DNA of 64,000 bases from Membranihabitans marinus (GCF_019802045.1 NZ_JAHVHU010000014.1:105735-169734); one strand, 5' to 3'. Shown: positions 25,210 through 34,723, counted from the first letter of the stretch. Notes: generated from the letters alone by a model not told the origin. Numbers and translations: made by a program.

Positions 25210-27501
25210 TTGAGACAATTACCGCAGTTAATTCTGATCCCTGTCTTATTCGCGTTGACCCAGGGCTTTGCCCAGCAGCAGAATGCGTTGTTTGAACTGG
25301 GCTCATGGCGGTCTTATTTTCCGGCAGGCGAATATACAGAAGTAGTGGCTGGTGATGAGTCTGTCATCGTGGTGAACCCATACCAGCTTGTGGTTTATTA
25401 CCCGGACTCGGAGGGTGATATCCTTTTGCTTAATAAAGGGAATGGTTTGTCTGATGTGGGAATTTCATCAGTGCAATACCTTCCGACACAGGATGCGATT
25501 GTCGTAGGATATGTCAATGGCAACGTGGATATCGTTACTCCGGATCGTACCTATAATTTACCTGGGATCAAGAACAATCAGAATATCCTTACCTCCAAGC
25601 GCATAAATGATATTGGAATAGCTGGTGAACGGATTTATCTGGCCACCGATTTTGGTATCGTAGAGATTAATGTGGGTATACATGAATTTGGTTCGACGCT
25701 TTTTACGGATGATCCTATGGAGGGGGTCGCCTGGAATGACAATGAACGTACGTTGTATGCTTTTTCTGAACTGGAGCTCTATCGACTTCAGTATACGCCA
25801 TCAACCAATCTGGCGGATATTAATCAATGGCACATTGCCCCGTCCCACGTCGGTGGTATGATCCGGGATATTGCGGTATGGAAAGAAAATACTTATATGG
25901 TCGCAAACGATTCGTTGTGGATAATCAACAGCGACCAGGTGTTTGATCGTGTCCCTGTGACTGGTTCTGAAGTACGTTATATAAAACCTTCGGGAACACA
26001 TCTGCTTGTGGTAAATCAATATTCCAACATTTTTACGTGGGACGGAAACCACTCCAGACAATTTATTAATTTATGTCTGCTGCCGCTTCGGGATGTCCTT
26101 ATGATTGACTTGGAATCTTTTTGGTATTTGACGAAAGAAGAGTTTGGGCAATATGCTGATAATGAATGTGAGGTATATGAGCTGACTGGTGTCCCCTCGC
26201 GCTTTGTCACGGAAATGACGGTGATGGACGGGGATTTATTTGTAGCCACTGGAGGTGTGACCCGAATTTACAACAATTTGTTTCGGGAAGATGGATTTTA
26301 TACGAACGACGGAGGTGCATGGCGTGTGTTTAATCTTCACACCGTGCCGGAATTGGGTGCATTGAATATGCGGGATATCTATACCGTAGAGAAAGTGGTT
26401 GATCGGAATGAGGTTTATTTTGGAACGTTTTGGGGCGGGGTTATTCGATATAAAGAGGGGCAAATCACCTTGTTTGATGAGTCCAATTCGTCGCTGGGAT
26501 TCTCAGTGACCAACCCGGATCGCATCCGGATTGCTGATTTGTTTCTCGATGGCCGGGACAATTTGTGGGTAGCTAATCATGACGCCATCCGCCCCTTAAG
26601 TGTGATGAATTCCAGTGGAGAGTGGCACAACTTTTCAATCCCGACCGGGCCCAGAATCGAAAAATTGGTGGTGGATGAATATGAGAATATCTGGATGGCC
26701 ATAGCTGAACGAGGGTTGCTGATTATGAGGCCCAACGATTGGATGAATGATAATGATGATGAGACGAGATTAATTATTCCACAGCCGGATGATGGAAATG
26801 GAACAGGTTTTGACAACGCGCGGATCAATGAGATCGCGGTGGACCGCAATGGAGGTGTCTGGCTCGGAACCGAAAGTGGTCCCGTGTTGTTCGATTGTGG
26901 GAATTTTGTTTTTGATCAGATTTGCAAGGGACGTAAGCCGGTCCTGGAGTTAAACGGGCAGTTGGGGGTTTTGCTCCGCAATGAAAATGTCAAAGCCATT
27001 GCCATAGATGGTGGAAACAGGAAGTGGTTTGGGACGACGAATGGGGTGTACGTGGTGAATGGAGCATTGGATCGGATTGATAATCATTTTACAGTGGATA
27101 ATTCACCGCTCCCATCAAATTCGATTACGGATATCGCGATTAATCAGACTAGTGGTGAAGTTTTTATTGCTACAGATGAAGGGTTGGTGTCGTACCGGGG
27201 TGCAGCGACGGAATCAAATCCCGGATCATTCGAACAAATGGCTGTTTTTCCCAATCCGGTGCCTCCGGCGTATAAAGGACCCGTGGGGGTCAAAAATCTT
27301 CCGGAAAATGCACTGGTTCGGATTGCGACACTTGGTGGTCGGTTGATATATGAAAACAGGGCTCAAGGCGGGCAGTTGGTATGGGATCGACGCGATCAGG
27401 ATGGTCGTCCGGTGGCGAGCGGAATTTATCTGGTGTTTGCTACCTTGGATCAGAGCGTGGCTCCGTTCACGCAGGTCGGAAAAGTATTTCTTTTAGATTG
27501 A
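25210..27501 (+). CDS. porZ: PorZ-like type IX secretion protein (two-component-regulator-type propeller)
   Basis: 763 residues from a TTG at 25210, giving a good signal peptide (QLILIPVLFALTQGFAQ). An upstream ATG at 25129 would overlap the DUF937 gene and bury the signal. The protein is made of beta-propeller repeats (LLLNKGNGLSDVGISSVQYL, SKRINDIGIAGERIYLATDF, VWLGTESGPVLFD) and ends in a T9SS-like domain (FPNPVPPAYKGPVGVKNLPE, GRLIYENRAQGG, VASGIYLVFA). The pattern 'NGLSDVGIS...GYVNGNVDIV' is typical of PorZ, the surface protein that delivers anionic LPS to the PorU sortase. It overlaps bshA tail to tail by nine bases. Confidence 0.82.
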   Translation: MRQLPQLILIPVLFALTQGFAQQQNALFELGSWRSYFPAGEYTEVVAGDESVIVVNPYQLVVYYPDSEGDILLLNKGNGLSDVGISSVQYLPTQDAIVVGYVNGNVDIVTPDRTYNLPGIKNNQNILTSKRINDIGIAGERIYLATDFGIVEINVGIHEFGSTLFTDDPMEGVAWNDNERTLYAFSELELYRLQYTPSTNLADINQWHIAPSHVGGMIRDIAVWKENTYMVANDSLWIINSDQVFDRVPVTGSEVRYIKPSGTHLLVVNQYSNIFTWDGNHSRQFINLCLLPLRDVLMIDLESFWYLTKEEFGQYADNECEVYELTGVPSRFVTEMTVMDGDLFVATGGVTRIYNNLFREDGFYTNDGGAWRVFNLHTVPELGALNMRDIYTVEKVVDRNEVYFGTFWGGVIRYKEGQITLFDESNSSLGFSVTNPDRIRIADLFLDGRDNLWVANHDAIRPLSVMNSSGEWHNFSIPTGPRIEKLVVDEYENIWMAIAERGLLIMRPNDWMNDNDDETRLIIPQPDDGNGTGFDNARINEIAVDRNGGVWLGTESGPVLFDCGNFVFDQICKGRKPVLELNGQLGVLLRNENVKAIAIDGGNRKWFGTTNGVYVVNGALDRIDNHFTVDNSPLPSNSITDIAINQTSGEVFIATDEGLVSYRGAATESNPGSFEQMAVFPNPVPPAYKGPVGVKNLPENALVRIATLGGRLIYENRAQGGQLVWDRRDQDGRPVASGIYLVFATLDQSVAPFTQVGKVFLLD

Positions 27502-28632
27502 AATTTTAAATTTTTCGAGTACCTCTTCATAGTACGCTTCATACTGGGGAAGGATGTTTTCAATATCGAAAATCTTTGCCTGGTTATAGGCATTTGTCCT
27601 AAACTTCTCATGAAGTTCCGGGTTTTTGAGCAGCCGAAGTGTGTTTTCTGTCATTTCTTCTATATCGCCGACATCACTGAGGTAGCCGGTAACACCATCA
27701 ATGTTTACCTCTGGAATCCCGCCGACATTACTGGATATCACCGGCACCCTGCAGGCCATCGCTTCCAGTGCAGCTAAACCAAAGCTTTCATTGGCAGAGG
27801 GCAGAATAAATACATCGGAGATAGCCAATATCTCCGAAATGGCATCCTGCTTACCCATGAATCTTATTTCATGGCACAGACCAATATCCCGGCACAACTT
27901 TTCGATACTGGGGCGTTCCGGTCCATCACCAATCATGAGTAATTTGGTGGGCATGACGTCGTAAACTTTCTCGAAAATACGAACCACATCACTGGCCCGT
28001 TTGACTTTTCTGAAGTTGGAAATATGCACAAGAATCTTTTCGCCTTCCGGCGCAAACATTTTTTTGAAGTGATCCTTATTGGTCCAGTGAAACCGGTCGA
28101 AATCAATAAAGTTATAGATGACTTCAATGGGCTTTGTTATTTTGAAATTTTCATAGGTTTGTTCCATTAACTTCTGGGAGACTGCAGTTACTCCATCACT
28201 TTCATTAATACTAAAAGTGACTACCGGTGAAAAAGTACCGTCCTTGCCGACCAGAGTAATGTCAGATCCGTGTAAGGTGGTGATGATCGGGATGTCAATC
28301 CCCTCTGAGCGAAGAATGTTTTTAGCTAAGTAAGCTACGATCGCATGTGGAATAGCATAATGAACATGGAGTAGATCGAGCTTGGAATATTTGACGACAT
28401 CAACTATCTTGCTGGCTAAGGCGCTTTCATAAGGTGTGTATTCAAACAAGGGGTAGTCAACCGGCGTGACTTCATGGTGGTAAATGTTTTCTTGGAATGA
28501 GATCAGTCGGGCTGGTCTCTTGTAAGAGATAAAGTGAATCTCATGGCCTTTGGTGGCCAAACCCATTCCTATTTCTGTGGCTACTATACCACTCCCTCCA
28601 AATGTGGGATAACAAACGATACCTATTTTCAT
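27493..28632 (-). CDS. bshA: N-acetyl-alpha-D-glucosaminyl L-malate synthase
   Basis: 379 residues, a GT4-family glycosyltransferase. It begins MKIGIVCYPTFGGSGIVATE, the BshA hallmark. LLHVHYAIPHAIVAYLAK, ITTLHGSDITLVG, HISNFRKVKRASDV and ANESFGLAALEAMACRVPVI follow, including the E-x7-E nucleotide-sugar site. It joins UDP-GlcNAc and L-malate in the first step of bacillithiol synthesis. Bacillithiol is the usual low-molecular-weight thiol of Bacteroidota. The other bsh genes are not in this window. A longer start at 28722 would add a non-homologous extension. Confidence 0.93.
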   Translation of the reverse strand: MKIGIVCYPTFGGSGIVATEIGMGLATKGHEIHFISYKRPARLISFQENIYHHEVTPVDYPLFEYTPYESALASKIVDVVKYSKLDLLHVHYAIPHAIVAYLAKNILRSEGIDIPIITTLHGSDITLVGKDGTFSPVVTFSINESDGVTAVSQKLMEQTYENFKITKPIEVIYNFIDFDRFHWTNKDHFKKMFAPEGEKILVHISNFRKVKRASDVVRIFEKVYDVMPTKLLMIGDGPERPSIEKLCRDIGLCHEIRFMGKQDAISEILAISDVFILPSANESFGLAALEAMACRVPVISSNVGGIPEVNIDGVTGYLSDVGDIEEMTENTLRLLKNPELHEKFRTNAYNQAKIFDIENILPQYEAYYEEVLEKFKISI

Positions 28633-28857
28633 GATGTCAAATATAAATATAAAGGATGTAAGTGTAAGTAACCCGAAAAACAGTTCTATTGTTTTCGATG
28701 GGCAGCTATGTTTTTGGCTCAACTATAAAATAGAAGGTTTCTAAAAACCGGAATTGAATGGGAATCGTGAACAATATACAGCTTGATTGGGTTTTACGTG
28801 TTGTGGCTAGTATGGACTGCATATCAAAAAAATGGAACCAGTCCGGGAATAAACACC

Positions 28858-28875
28858 CCGGTTGACGTCAACCGG
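28858..28875. promoter_or_regulatory. 18-bp perfect palindrome upstream of the MerR-family gene (candidate operator)
   Basis: CCGGTTGACGTCAACCGG is an exact palindrome 52 bases before the GTG start of the MerR-type regulator. MerR dimers bind palindromes of about this length, so autoregulation is plausible. It is inferred from position only. Confidence 0.5.
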
Positions 28876-28926
28876 ATAGTAGAGACGAAGTCGCACTGTT
28901 GTTCTGAATTCAATAAAAATTAAAAG

Positions 28927-29802
28927 GTGATACAATACTCCATTAGTGATCTGGAAAAAATAACCGGAATCAAAGCACATACAATCCGGATGTGGGAAAA
29001 GCGGTATGATCTAATTCAGCCCGACCGGACTAAATCCAATGTGAGACTGTACAATCAGGAAGATATGCAGAAACTGCAGGATATTGTTCTGTTGTACGAT
29101 CAGGGACTGAAAATTAGTCAAATAGCCGCTATGGATTGTGGAGAACGTGGGATGATGCTGCGCAAGTTCAGTGCAAAGGATGAAGCCTTGGAATTGAGGC
29201 AAGACTGCTTTACCGCGTCTATTTTGGAATTCAATGAAGAGAAACTTAATACCTTGGTGGATAACTATGAGAAGCGGCATGGTTTTCTTCACACGCTGAC
29301 CGATTATATATGGCCTTATATAGAAAATTCCTCGTTATTGTATGTCAGCGGAGCGTTTAACCTGGCACACGAAAATTTTATCAATCAGGTCGTAAAACGA
29401 AAAACGATGGCCCGAATTGATGCGCTTCCGCCCAACCATTGTGGAGGGCGTGGTCGGGTGCTTATTTTCCTGCCCCCGGGAGAAAACAAGGAATTGTACA
29501 CCGCAGGTATGGAATATGCTTGCCGGGAAAAAGGTTATTTTACCCTGAATATGGGTAGGAATATTGGTTTGGAAGAACTGCAGGCAATAAGCGTTTCCGC
29601 AAAACCCGATTATATTGTTTCTATGATCGATACTGATTTTAAGTACATGGCCGTCGGCTCTTATCTTACAAAAATAACCAATTTGTTTCCCGATTCAGAA
29701 GTTGTGGTGTGTGGCCATCAGGCAGCTACGCTTAATGAGTCCTTTAATGGAGTGACCACATTTAAGAATCCTACAGGACTGATCAATTACTTTATCGGAT
29801 AG
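28927..29802 (+). CDS. MerR-family regulator with degenerate B12-binding-like domain (CarH/LitR-like)
   Basis: 291 residues from a GTG. The N-terminal MerR HTH reads ISDLEKITGIKAHTIRMWEK, RYDLIQPDRT. A middle helical bundle (about 90-165) and a C-terminal B12-binding-like Rossmann fold (about 175-290: GRVLIFLPPGENKELYTAGM, DYIVSMIDTDFKY, EVVVCGHQA) follow. CarH-type photoreceptors need a His in DxHxxG and an EH pair in the helical bundle. Here these read LPPGENKEL and LAHENF, so adenosylcobalamin binding is probably lost. It may sense another ligand or be constitutive. A perfect palindrome sits upstream, and hsp20 follows after 163 bases. Confidence 0.85.
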   Translation: MIQYSISDLEKITGIKAHTIRMWEKRYDLIQPDRTKSNVRLYNQEDMQKLQDIVLLYDQGLKISQIAAMDCGERGMMLRKFSAKDEALELRQDCFTASILEFNEEKLNTLVDNYEKRHGFLHTLTDYIWPYIENSSLLYVSGAFNLAHENFINQVVKRKTMARIDALPPNHCGGRGRVLIFLPPGENKELYTAGMEYACREKGYFTLNMGRNIGLEELQAISVSAKPDYIVSMIDTDFKYMAVGSYLTKITNLFPDSEVVVCGHQAATLNESFNGVTTFKNPTGLINYFIG

Positions 29803-29965
29803 CATCTCTGTCTCGCGATGTTGACAAAATGTCACTCGATTTTGCACTTAATATGACATAAAGACATGTTTGGGGTGTGTTTATAGTCCATTTTTTCCGA
29901 TTGATCGCTTTGGCGCCGGATTTGCATGTAATAGGGTAAATTACATAATACAAAACTATAAAGTT

Positions 29966-30391
29966 ATGACAACGATTTTAAAAAGAACGCCTGCTGGTAT
30001 GCGAACATCATACTATCCGGTTTTTAAATCATTTAATACCAGAAATGGCTCCGTTGATCGAAATACAACTGCTCCGATAAACATTATTAAAAATAATCAC
30101 GTTTATAGAGTAGAGGTTAACCTGGCGGGATGGCAAAAGGAAGATGTGGACATTAAGGTGGAGGATGACACCCTGATTATCAGTGGTGAAAAAACCACCG
30201 AAAATGAGAAGGAGCAGGAATATCACCTCCGTGAATTCTCCAGCGAAAAATTCTTCCGCTCTATTATTTTGAGCGAAGAAATTGATCAGGAAGATATTCA
30301 GGCGGAATTGAAAGATGGGATATTAACCATCGAACTCAAAAAATTATCTGACGAAGAATTGAATGTCTCTAGAAAAATAGAGATTCAGTAA
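29966..30391 (+). CDS. Hsp20/alpha-crystallin small heat shock protein
   Basis: 141 residues from the ATG at 29966. An upstream in-frame start at 29870 would add 32 residues unlike the family. The alpha-crystallin domain covers about 35-125: INIIKNNHVYRVEVNLAGWQ, KEDVDIKVEDDTLIISGEK, FFRSIILSEEIDQEDIQAEL, and the signature KDGILTIELKK. A C-terminal I-x-I-like tail (RKIEIQ) would cap neighbouring subunits in the oligomer. It acts as an ATP-independent cytoplasmic holdase. A strong terminator follows. No CIRCE element is seen upstream. Confidence 0.95.
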   Translation: MTTILKRTPAGMRTSYYPVFKSFNTRNGSVDRNTTAPINIIKNNHVYRVEVNLAGWQKEDVDIKVEDDTLIISGEKTTENEKEQEYHLREFSSEKFFRSIILSEEIDQEDIQAELKDGILTIELKKLSDEELNVSRKIEIQ

Positions 30392-30428
30392 AGAGTAACA
30401 TGTTCATGGGGTTAGGGCTTGTTTAATG

Positions 30429-30464
30429 AACCGGGGTTCCTTTTGGGACCTCGGTTTTTTTTTT
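30429..30464 (+). terminator. Intrinsic terminator of hsp20
   Basis: AACCGGGGTTCC-TTTT-GGGACCTCGGTT forms a 12-bp stem with two G-T pairs, followed by a run of about eleven T, 38 bases after the hsp20 stop. This is the clearest rho-independent terminator on the plus strand here. Confidence 0.85.
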
Positions 30465-30559
30465 GCCAGTTTTAAGAGTAATGGCCCTTTATTAGGCTAG
30501 ATCGGGCATTGGCCTTAGAATGATCAATGACCTAATATCATAAAAAAAAGGAATGTGGT

Positions 30560-30820
30560 TAGCAAGACCTCTTCTATTCGAAAAAGAGTTTTTTAGACGT
30601 ACTCATCTTGGTCATACAGGACCGCTTTGTGGTGGGGCTTTCGCTGCGTGTGGGGTGTCCACATGCCATCAGGCAGATAAGGAGCACATGTTTAGTACTA
30701 TCCCGCAAAAGTCAAACGCAACCCAAAATTGGCCTATGATTTATGCCCAATTATGGAATTTAAGCAATTGATGCACTGCCTGTTATGGATCATAAAAGAG
30801 TGACGTGATGAATAAAGCGG
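30560..30820 (+). repeat. Hairpin-rich tract with the tail module of the dispersed family (copy C)
   Basis: 30706-30820 aligns with the tail of the copies at 32.9 and 58.3 kb: AAAAGTCAAACG, an arm pair CCCAAAATTGG / GCCCAATTATGG around a ~10-base loop, GCAATTGATG, then GTGACGTGATGAATAAAGCGG. Upstream (30560-30705) are weak short stems (CTCTT/AAGAG, GTGG/CCAC) but not the conserved linker TGATGAAGGAACC, so only the tail is clearly shared. The remaining 30465-30559 and 30821-30967 show nothing else. Confidence 0.6.
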
Positions 30821-30967
30821 ACCATCACGCTTGGTGCCCTGATCCGGAACAGCCGAGCCCAGGAGGTCATCAATCGGAGGGTCATGTGAAAAGTCCGAAG
30901 TGATGTCACACATCCTGTGTTTATTATGTTGTATTGAAAATGCTGTTACCTCCCGTTTACTTCAGAT

Positions 30968-32350
30968 TTATCTGACATTGGCCACGTCTATGCCCGGACT
31001 TGATTCATTAACCGGAATATAAACCCGGTTGGATTGATACAGGTTCATATCCGGATTCATTTCTTTGATATTTTTCAAAGATATATTCAACCTCATGGCC
31101 ACATCAATCAAAGACTCCGAGGGCTTTAGGTAATAGAGCTCCCTGGCTATGAAGGCAGGTGTGATGCCTGAACCTGGAGATAATGCTTTTGAAGTCAAAT
31201 TTTCTTCCATGAGCAGATTAAGATCCTTTTTCAAAAAACGGGCTGGAGGCGGTCCAAACGCTTTATCCAACGTCATGTATTCTGAAGACGTGACCTGAAC
31301 TGCGATCGTATGACCAATGGATCGGCCCGGATCAAAAAATCCATTAGCCATTTCTAGTTTTCTCTTACTGATGCCCAGAAAGGAAGCTAACTGCTCCAGC
31401 TGTTCTTCGGAAGAGATGTAATAGAATTGCTTCCGAAACTCAATCACTTCCTTTCCTTTCGTCGCATACCTGGGTATGTGAACATTAATGATGTTCTGGT
31501 TCGCATTCCGTATTTTTCGGTATTTCAAATGTGGGTTCGCCTGACGAAGAACTGAATAGTCAACATTGTATTCCTTGCTGATTGTATTCAGATCAATCGA
31601 TGAGATATAAGACGTATTGAGCGTATAAAAGTGCACAGGGTCCGGAATCCGCGGTTGCAGCCCATATTGTTTGTAGGTCTTAAAGATTAATTTAGCCGCG
31701 ATCATCTTGCTTAGGTAGGTTTGACTCTCTTTGGGCATTTTATCCATGATGACCTGTGGATTGGATGTATTGCTCTCACGAACCAGTCTTTTGACCCGGT
31801 AGGGGCCACCATTATATGCCATCAATACCAGTGCCCAGCTTCCGAGTTCTTCGTGCAAGGATTTTAGAAAACGAGCAGCAGCTTCGGTAGACTTTACATA
31901 GTCCAGTCGTTCGTCGATCTCATTGTTGATCGTCAGACCATATTTTCTTCCGGTATCTTCCATAAATTGCCAAAGGCCTTGAGCGCCGGCTGGAGAGACG
32001 ACATCCTTTCGGAAACCAGATTCGAAAAATGGTATATACTTCAGATCATCGGGTAGATGGTGTTTTTTGAGGACCTGCTCGATCAAAGGGAAATATTGGA
32101 CTGCCTGACCGATGAGATGTTCCGTGAAATGTGGAAAACGATTAAAATAAGGCAAAGCAATATCTATTGCTTTGTTTCTTTCCATGACAGGAATGATGCT
32201 TTCCAGTTGGTCTATATGTTCTCCGAGCTCATGCTCCATAATTTTATGGGAAGATGGATCTGCTGCAGAGATGAGGAAGGGTAATAAACAACCAAACAGT
32301 GCACCAATACCGGTGATTACTCGCCGGTATAAATACTGATATTTTTGCAT
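30968..32350 (-). CDS. Lytic transglycosylase with SLT and LysM-type domains (MltD-like)
   Basis: 460 residues. Signal sequence or anchor (GIGALFGCLLPFLISAAD), then an SLT domain (about 90-210) with catalytic Glu110 in YIPFFESGFRKDVVSPAGAQ, GLWQFMEDTGRKYGL and VLMAYNGGPYRVKRL. Two LysM-like repeats follow, the last ending MNPDMNLYQSNRVYIPVN. It cleaves the MurNAc-GlcNAc bond of peptidoglycan with 1,6-anhydro formation. It is encoded alone, with a promoter-like TATATTTG 42 bases upstream. Confidence 0.92.
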   Translation of the reverse strand: MQKYQYLYRRVITGIGALFGCLLPFLISAADPSSHKIMEHELGEHIDQLESIIPVMERNKAIDIALPYFNRFPHFTEHLIGQAVQYFPLIEQVLKKHHLPDDLKYIPFFESGFRKDVVSPAGAQGLWQFMEDTGRKYGLTINNEIDERLDYVKSTEAAARFLKSLHEELGSWALVLMAYNGGPYRVKRLVRESNTSNPQVIMDKMPKESQTYLSKMIAAKLIFKTYKQYGLQPRIPDPVHFYTLNTSYISSIDLNTISKEYNVDYSVLRQANPHLKYRKIRNANQNIINVHIPRYATKGKEVIEFRKQFYYISSEEQLEQLASFLGISKRKLEMANGFFDPGRSIGHTIAVQVTSSEYMTLDKAFGPPPARFLKKDLNLLMEENLTSKALSPGSGITPAFIARELYYLKPSESLIDVAMRLNISLKNIKEMNPDMNLYQSNRVYIPVNESSPGIDVANVR

Positions 32351-32391
32351 AGCTATAGTTTAGTTAGCAAATGGGATTTCTGATTTACAAA

Positions 32392-32399
32392 CAAATATA
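32392..32399 (-). promoter_or_regulatory. Candidate -7 element for the lytic transglycosylase
   Basis: On the minus strand TATATTTG matches TAnnTTTG, 42 bases before the start codon. No clear TTTG is found at the -33 distance. Confidence 0.45.
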
Positions 32400-32830
32400 G
32401 GTTAAAAAATATCATAATATGTTTATTTGGATTACTTATTTTTTCTAAGCGACTGCAAATGTACTACTCCAACGGAAAATAATACACGTGGCGTCTGCTT
32501 TTAATATTCTCTTTACTTGATTGCACGATATTTAACGTTTTGTGCAGACCGCTTTCCGGCATTCGCGATCAAATACAAGGAGTGTGCGTTGAAATTGTTT
32601 AGTTTGAGACGAGGTAATTGGTGGTAAAGTCCTGATTCGGAGAAGAATGTGGTATTGTAAAAGGATGTACTAACTATCCAGCTAACCGGTAATGACCATT
32701 GATTCGAGCTCTTATTAATCCTTTTTTACAATGCAACAGACCAAAAATCGACTCGTACGGTACTCGGGTTGGAGAAAAATGCGATTTTTTCAGATGGTGT
32801 GTAATGGCGTCGATTAAGCACCATAGAGAT
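32400..32830. other. Intergenic, no gene recognised
   Basis: About 430 bases with no convincing coding frame on either strand, no tRNA-like fold and no repeat shared with the rest of the window. It separates the transglycosylase promoter from the hairpin array. Confidence 0.4.
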
Positions 32831-33338
32831 TAACCCGCTTTATGCACCACGTCAATCTGTTGTGGTGCATATTATGCAGGTTATCAATTGTTTAATTCCC
32901 AAAATTGGGCCTATTACATCGCCCAATTTTGGGTGACGTTTGACTTTTGATTCATCCATTATCCTCGGGACAGAGCCTTCCCAAGCCAAGGCGGGGAATG
33001 TGGATTGACCACATTAGATCTCGCCCTTGGCGAGATTTTGCTCAGTCATACTGAACTTTCTACCTCGGCTCAGCCGTGACTACATTCGGTCCTATTACGA
33101 ACTCCTTGAAATAGAATACTATTCCGGCAGCTATAAGATTATAGATTTTTAAGTGCAATGAATGCTTACCCGCCCGAAACAGGGATGTTTCGGTTCCTTC
33201 ATCAGAGGTAGATTGGCTACCTCTGGTCTCGGACGAGCCGAGACTATATTCACTCATATCTGCACCTGTCTAACTGCCATTAAAACAATAATCAACGCCA
33301 GGTAGGTAAATCAAAAGCTATGAAATTTGCGGGATTAA
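32831..33338 (-). repeat. Full hairpin array of the dispersed family (copy B)
   Basis: Reads in the same orientation as copy A when taken on the minus strand. 33338-33101 is nearly identical to 58002-58237 and includes the stems CTCGG/CCGAG, CAGAGGTAG/CTACCTCTG, CGAAACA/TGTTTCG and CTATAA/TTATAG. 32953-32831 matches the tail, here with perfect stems CCCAAAATTGGGC/GCCCAATTTTGGG and TGCACCAC/GTGGTGCA. Between them, 32954-33100 is absent from copy A and holds further perfect stems: AATGTGG/CCACATT (32997-33015), ATCTCGCC/GGCGAGAT (33018-33036) and TCAGT/ACTGA (33042-33054). It begins five bases after the hisS stop. A 65-codon frame in it is not conserved in copy A, which has an early stop. Confidence 0.8.
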
Positions 33339-33342
33339 GGGG

Positions 33343-34692
33343 TTATTCGGTTTTTTCCAAAATGATATCTACGGCATCATCGATATTCACATTATACTGC
33401 TTTCCTGTTATCATATTTTTGATGGCTATTTCCTTATTCTCCCATTCTTCCGGGCCCAGAATCATAATATATCGAGCATTGATTCTATTGGCGTATTTCA
33501 TCTGCTTCTTCATTTTAGCTCCTGAAGGATAGAGGTCCGATCGGATACCTTTTGCGCGCAATTGCTGCAAAATATCAAACCCGTACGCGTGGTATTTTTC
33601 ATCGAGGGTCAGGATTAACACCGGCGCCTCCATCTGGGCTTTGTCGAGCAGGTGCAGTTCCTCCATGATATCGTAGATGCGTTCGGCCCCAAAGGAAATT
33701 CCCATCCCGCCCAATTTCTCTCCGCCGAACAAGGCAGTCAGGTTGTCATAACGACCACCCCCTCCGATACTGCCCATCTCAGCTTCTGAAGAACGGACTT
33801 CGAGGATGGCACCGGTATAGTAACTCAGTCCGCGCGCCAGGGTTGGGTCAAAGGTTAGTTTATTTTGAAGAGTTTTACCATCCAGAAATGTATAAACCTG
33901 ATTGATTTCGGAGATTCCCTGCTGACCTTCTTCTTCATGTTGAAACATATCCGCTATTTCCTGGAGATGTTCGGCATTAAGGTATTGCTCGATCGTGTTG
34001 ATTTGGTCGTGGGAGAGACCTTCTTTTTCCAAAATATTCTGGACTCCTTCAAACCCCACTTTATCTAGTTTGTCAATCGCAGTAGTGATGGAGGATAGTT
34101 GGTCAAAGGCATTGATTTTTTGGCAGAGTGCGGATAACAATTTCCGGTTATTGATCCGAATATCTACCCGCAGGCCAAGTTCTGCAAAGACCTGGTCAAA
34201 CAACAACACACATTCCGCTTCGTACTGCAGAGAGTCAGCACCTATCACATCAGCATCGCATTGGAAAAATTCCTGATAACGTCCCTTCTGGGGCCGGTCT
34301 GCCCGCCAGACAGGTTGAATCTGGTATCGCTTGAATGGCAGATTAATGTCATTTCGGTGCATGACTGCATACCGGGCAAATGGAATGGTGAGATCATAAC
34401 GCAAGCCCCGTTTTGCAAGGTGCTTCGTTGCTTTTGTGCTGTCCTTATCGGCGAGAATATCACCGGGTACTTTTTTTAAATAATCTCCATTATTAAGAAC
34501 CTTAAATAAAAGTTGATCGCCTTCATCGCCATATTTGCCTAGCAAGGTACTCAAGTTTTCCATGGAGGGTGTTTCGATGGGAGAGTATCCATACAGTTCG
34601 AAATACTTCTGGATGGTATTGAAAATATACCGGCGTTTGAAAAGTTCTTCGGGGCCAAAGTCCCGTGTTCCTTTGGGTAAACCTACATTCAT
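33343..34692 (-). CDS. hisS: Histidyl-tRNA synthetase
   Basis: 449 residues, class II aminoacyl-tRNA synthetase. Motif 1 region GTRDFGPEELFKRRYIF, motif 2 FKRYQIQPVWRADRPQKGRY, QEFFQCDADVIG, the His-specific ARGLSYYTGAILEVR and GGGGRYDNL, motif 3 GMGISFGAERIYDIM, and a C-terminal anticodon-binding domain (ILTLDEKYHAYGFDILQQL). Length is normal. It lies 31 bases after pheS and is probably co-transcribed with it. Confidence 0.97.
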   Translation of the reverse strand: MNVGLPKGTRDFGPEELFKRRYIFNTIQKYFELYGYSPIETPSMENLSTLLGKYGDEGDQLLFKVLNNGDYLKKVPGDILADKDSTKATKHLAKRGLRYDLTIPFARYAVMHRNDINLPFKRYQIQPVWRADRPQKGRYQEFFQCDADVIGADSLQYEAECVLLFDQVFAELGLRVDIRINNRKLLSALCQKINAFDQLSSITTAIDKLDKVGFEGVQNILEKEGLSHDQINTIEQYLNAEHLQEIADMFQHEEEGQQGISEINQVYTFLDGKTLQNKLTFDPTLARGLSYYTGAILEVRSSEAEMGSIGGGGRYDNLTALFGGEKLGGMGISFGAERIYDIMEELHLLDKAQMEAPVLILTLDEKYHAYGFDILQQLRAKGIRSDLYPSGAKMKKQMKYANRINARYIMILGPEEWENKEIAIKNMITGKQYNVNIDDAVDIILEKTE

Positions 34693-34723
34693 GAGAAATT
34701 TCTGTTTTGATTAATAAATGGCG

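Noticed and set aside
28638..28645. TATATTTG as a bshA promoter
   Set aside because: It ends only six bases before the ATG, leaving no room for a normal leader, and has no matching -33 element.
33060..33257. 65-codon open frame inside hairpin array copy B
   Set aside because: The nearly identical copy at 58.1 kb stops after two codons in this frame, and the sequence is explained by stem-loops.
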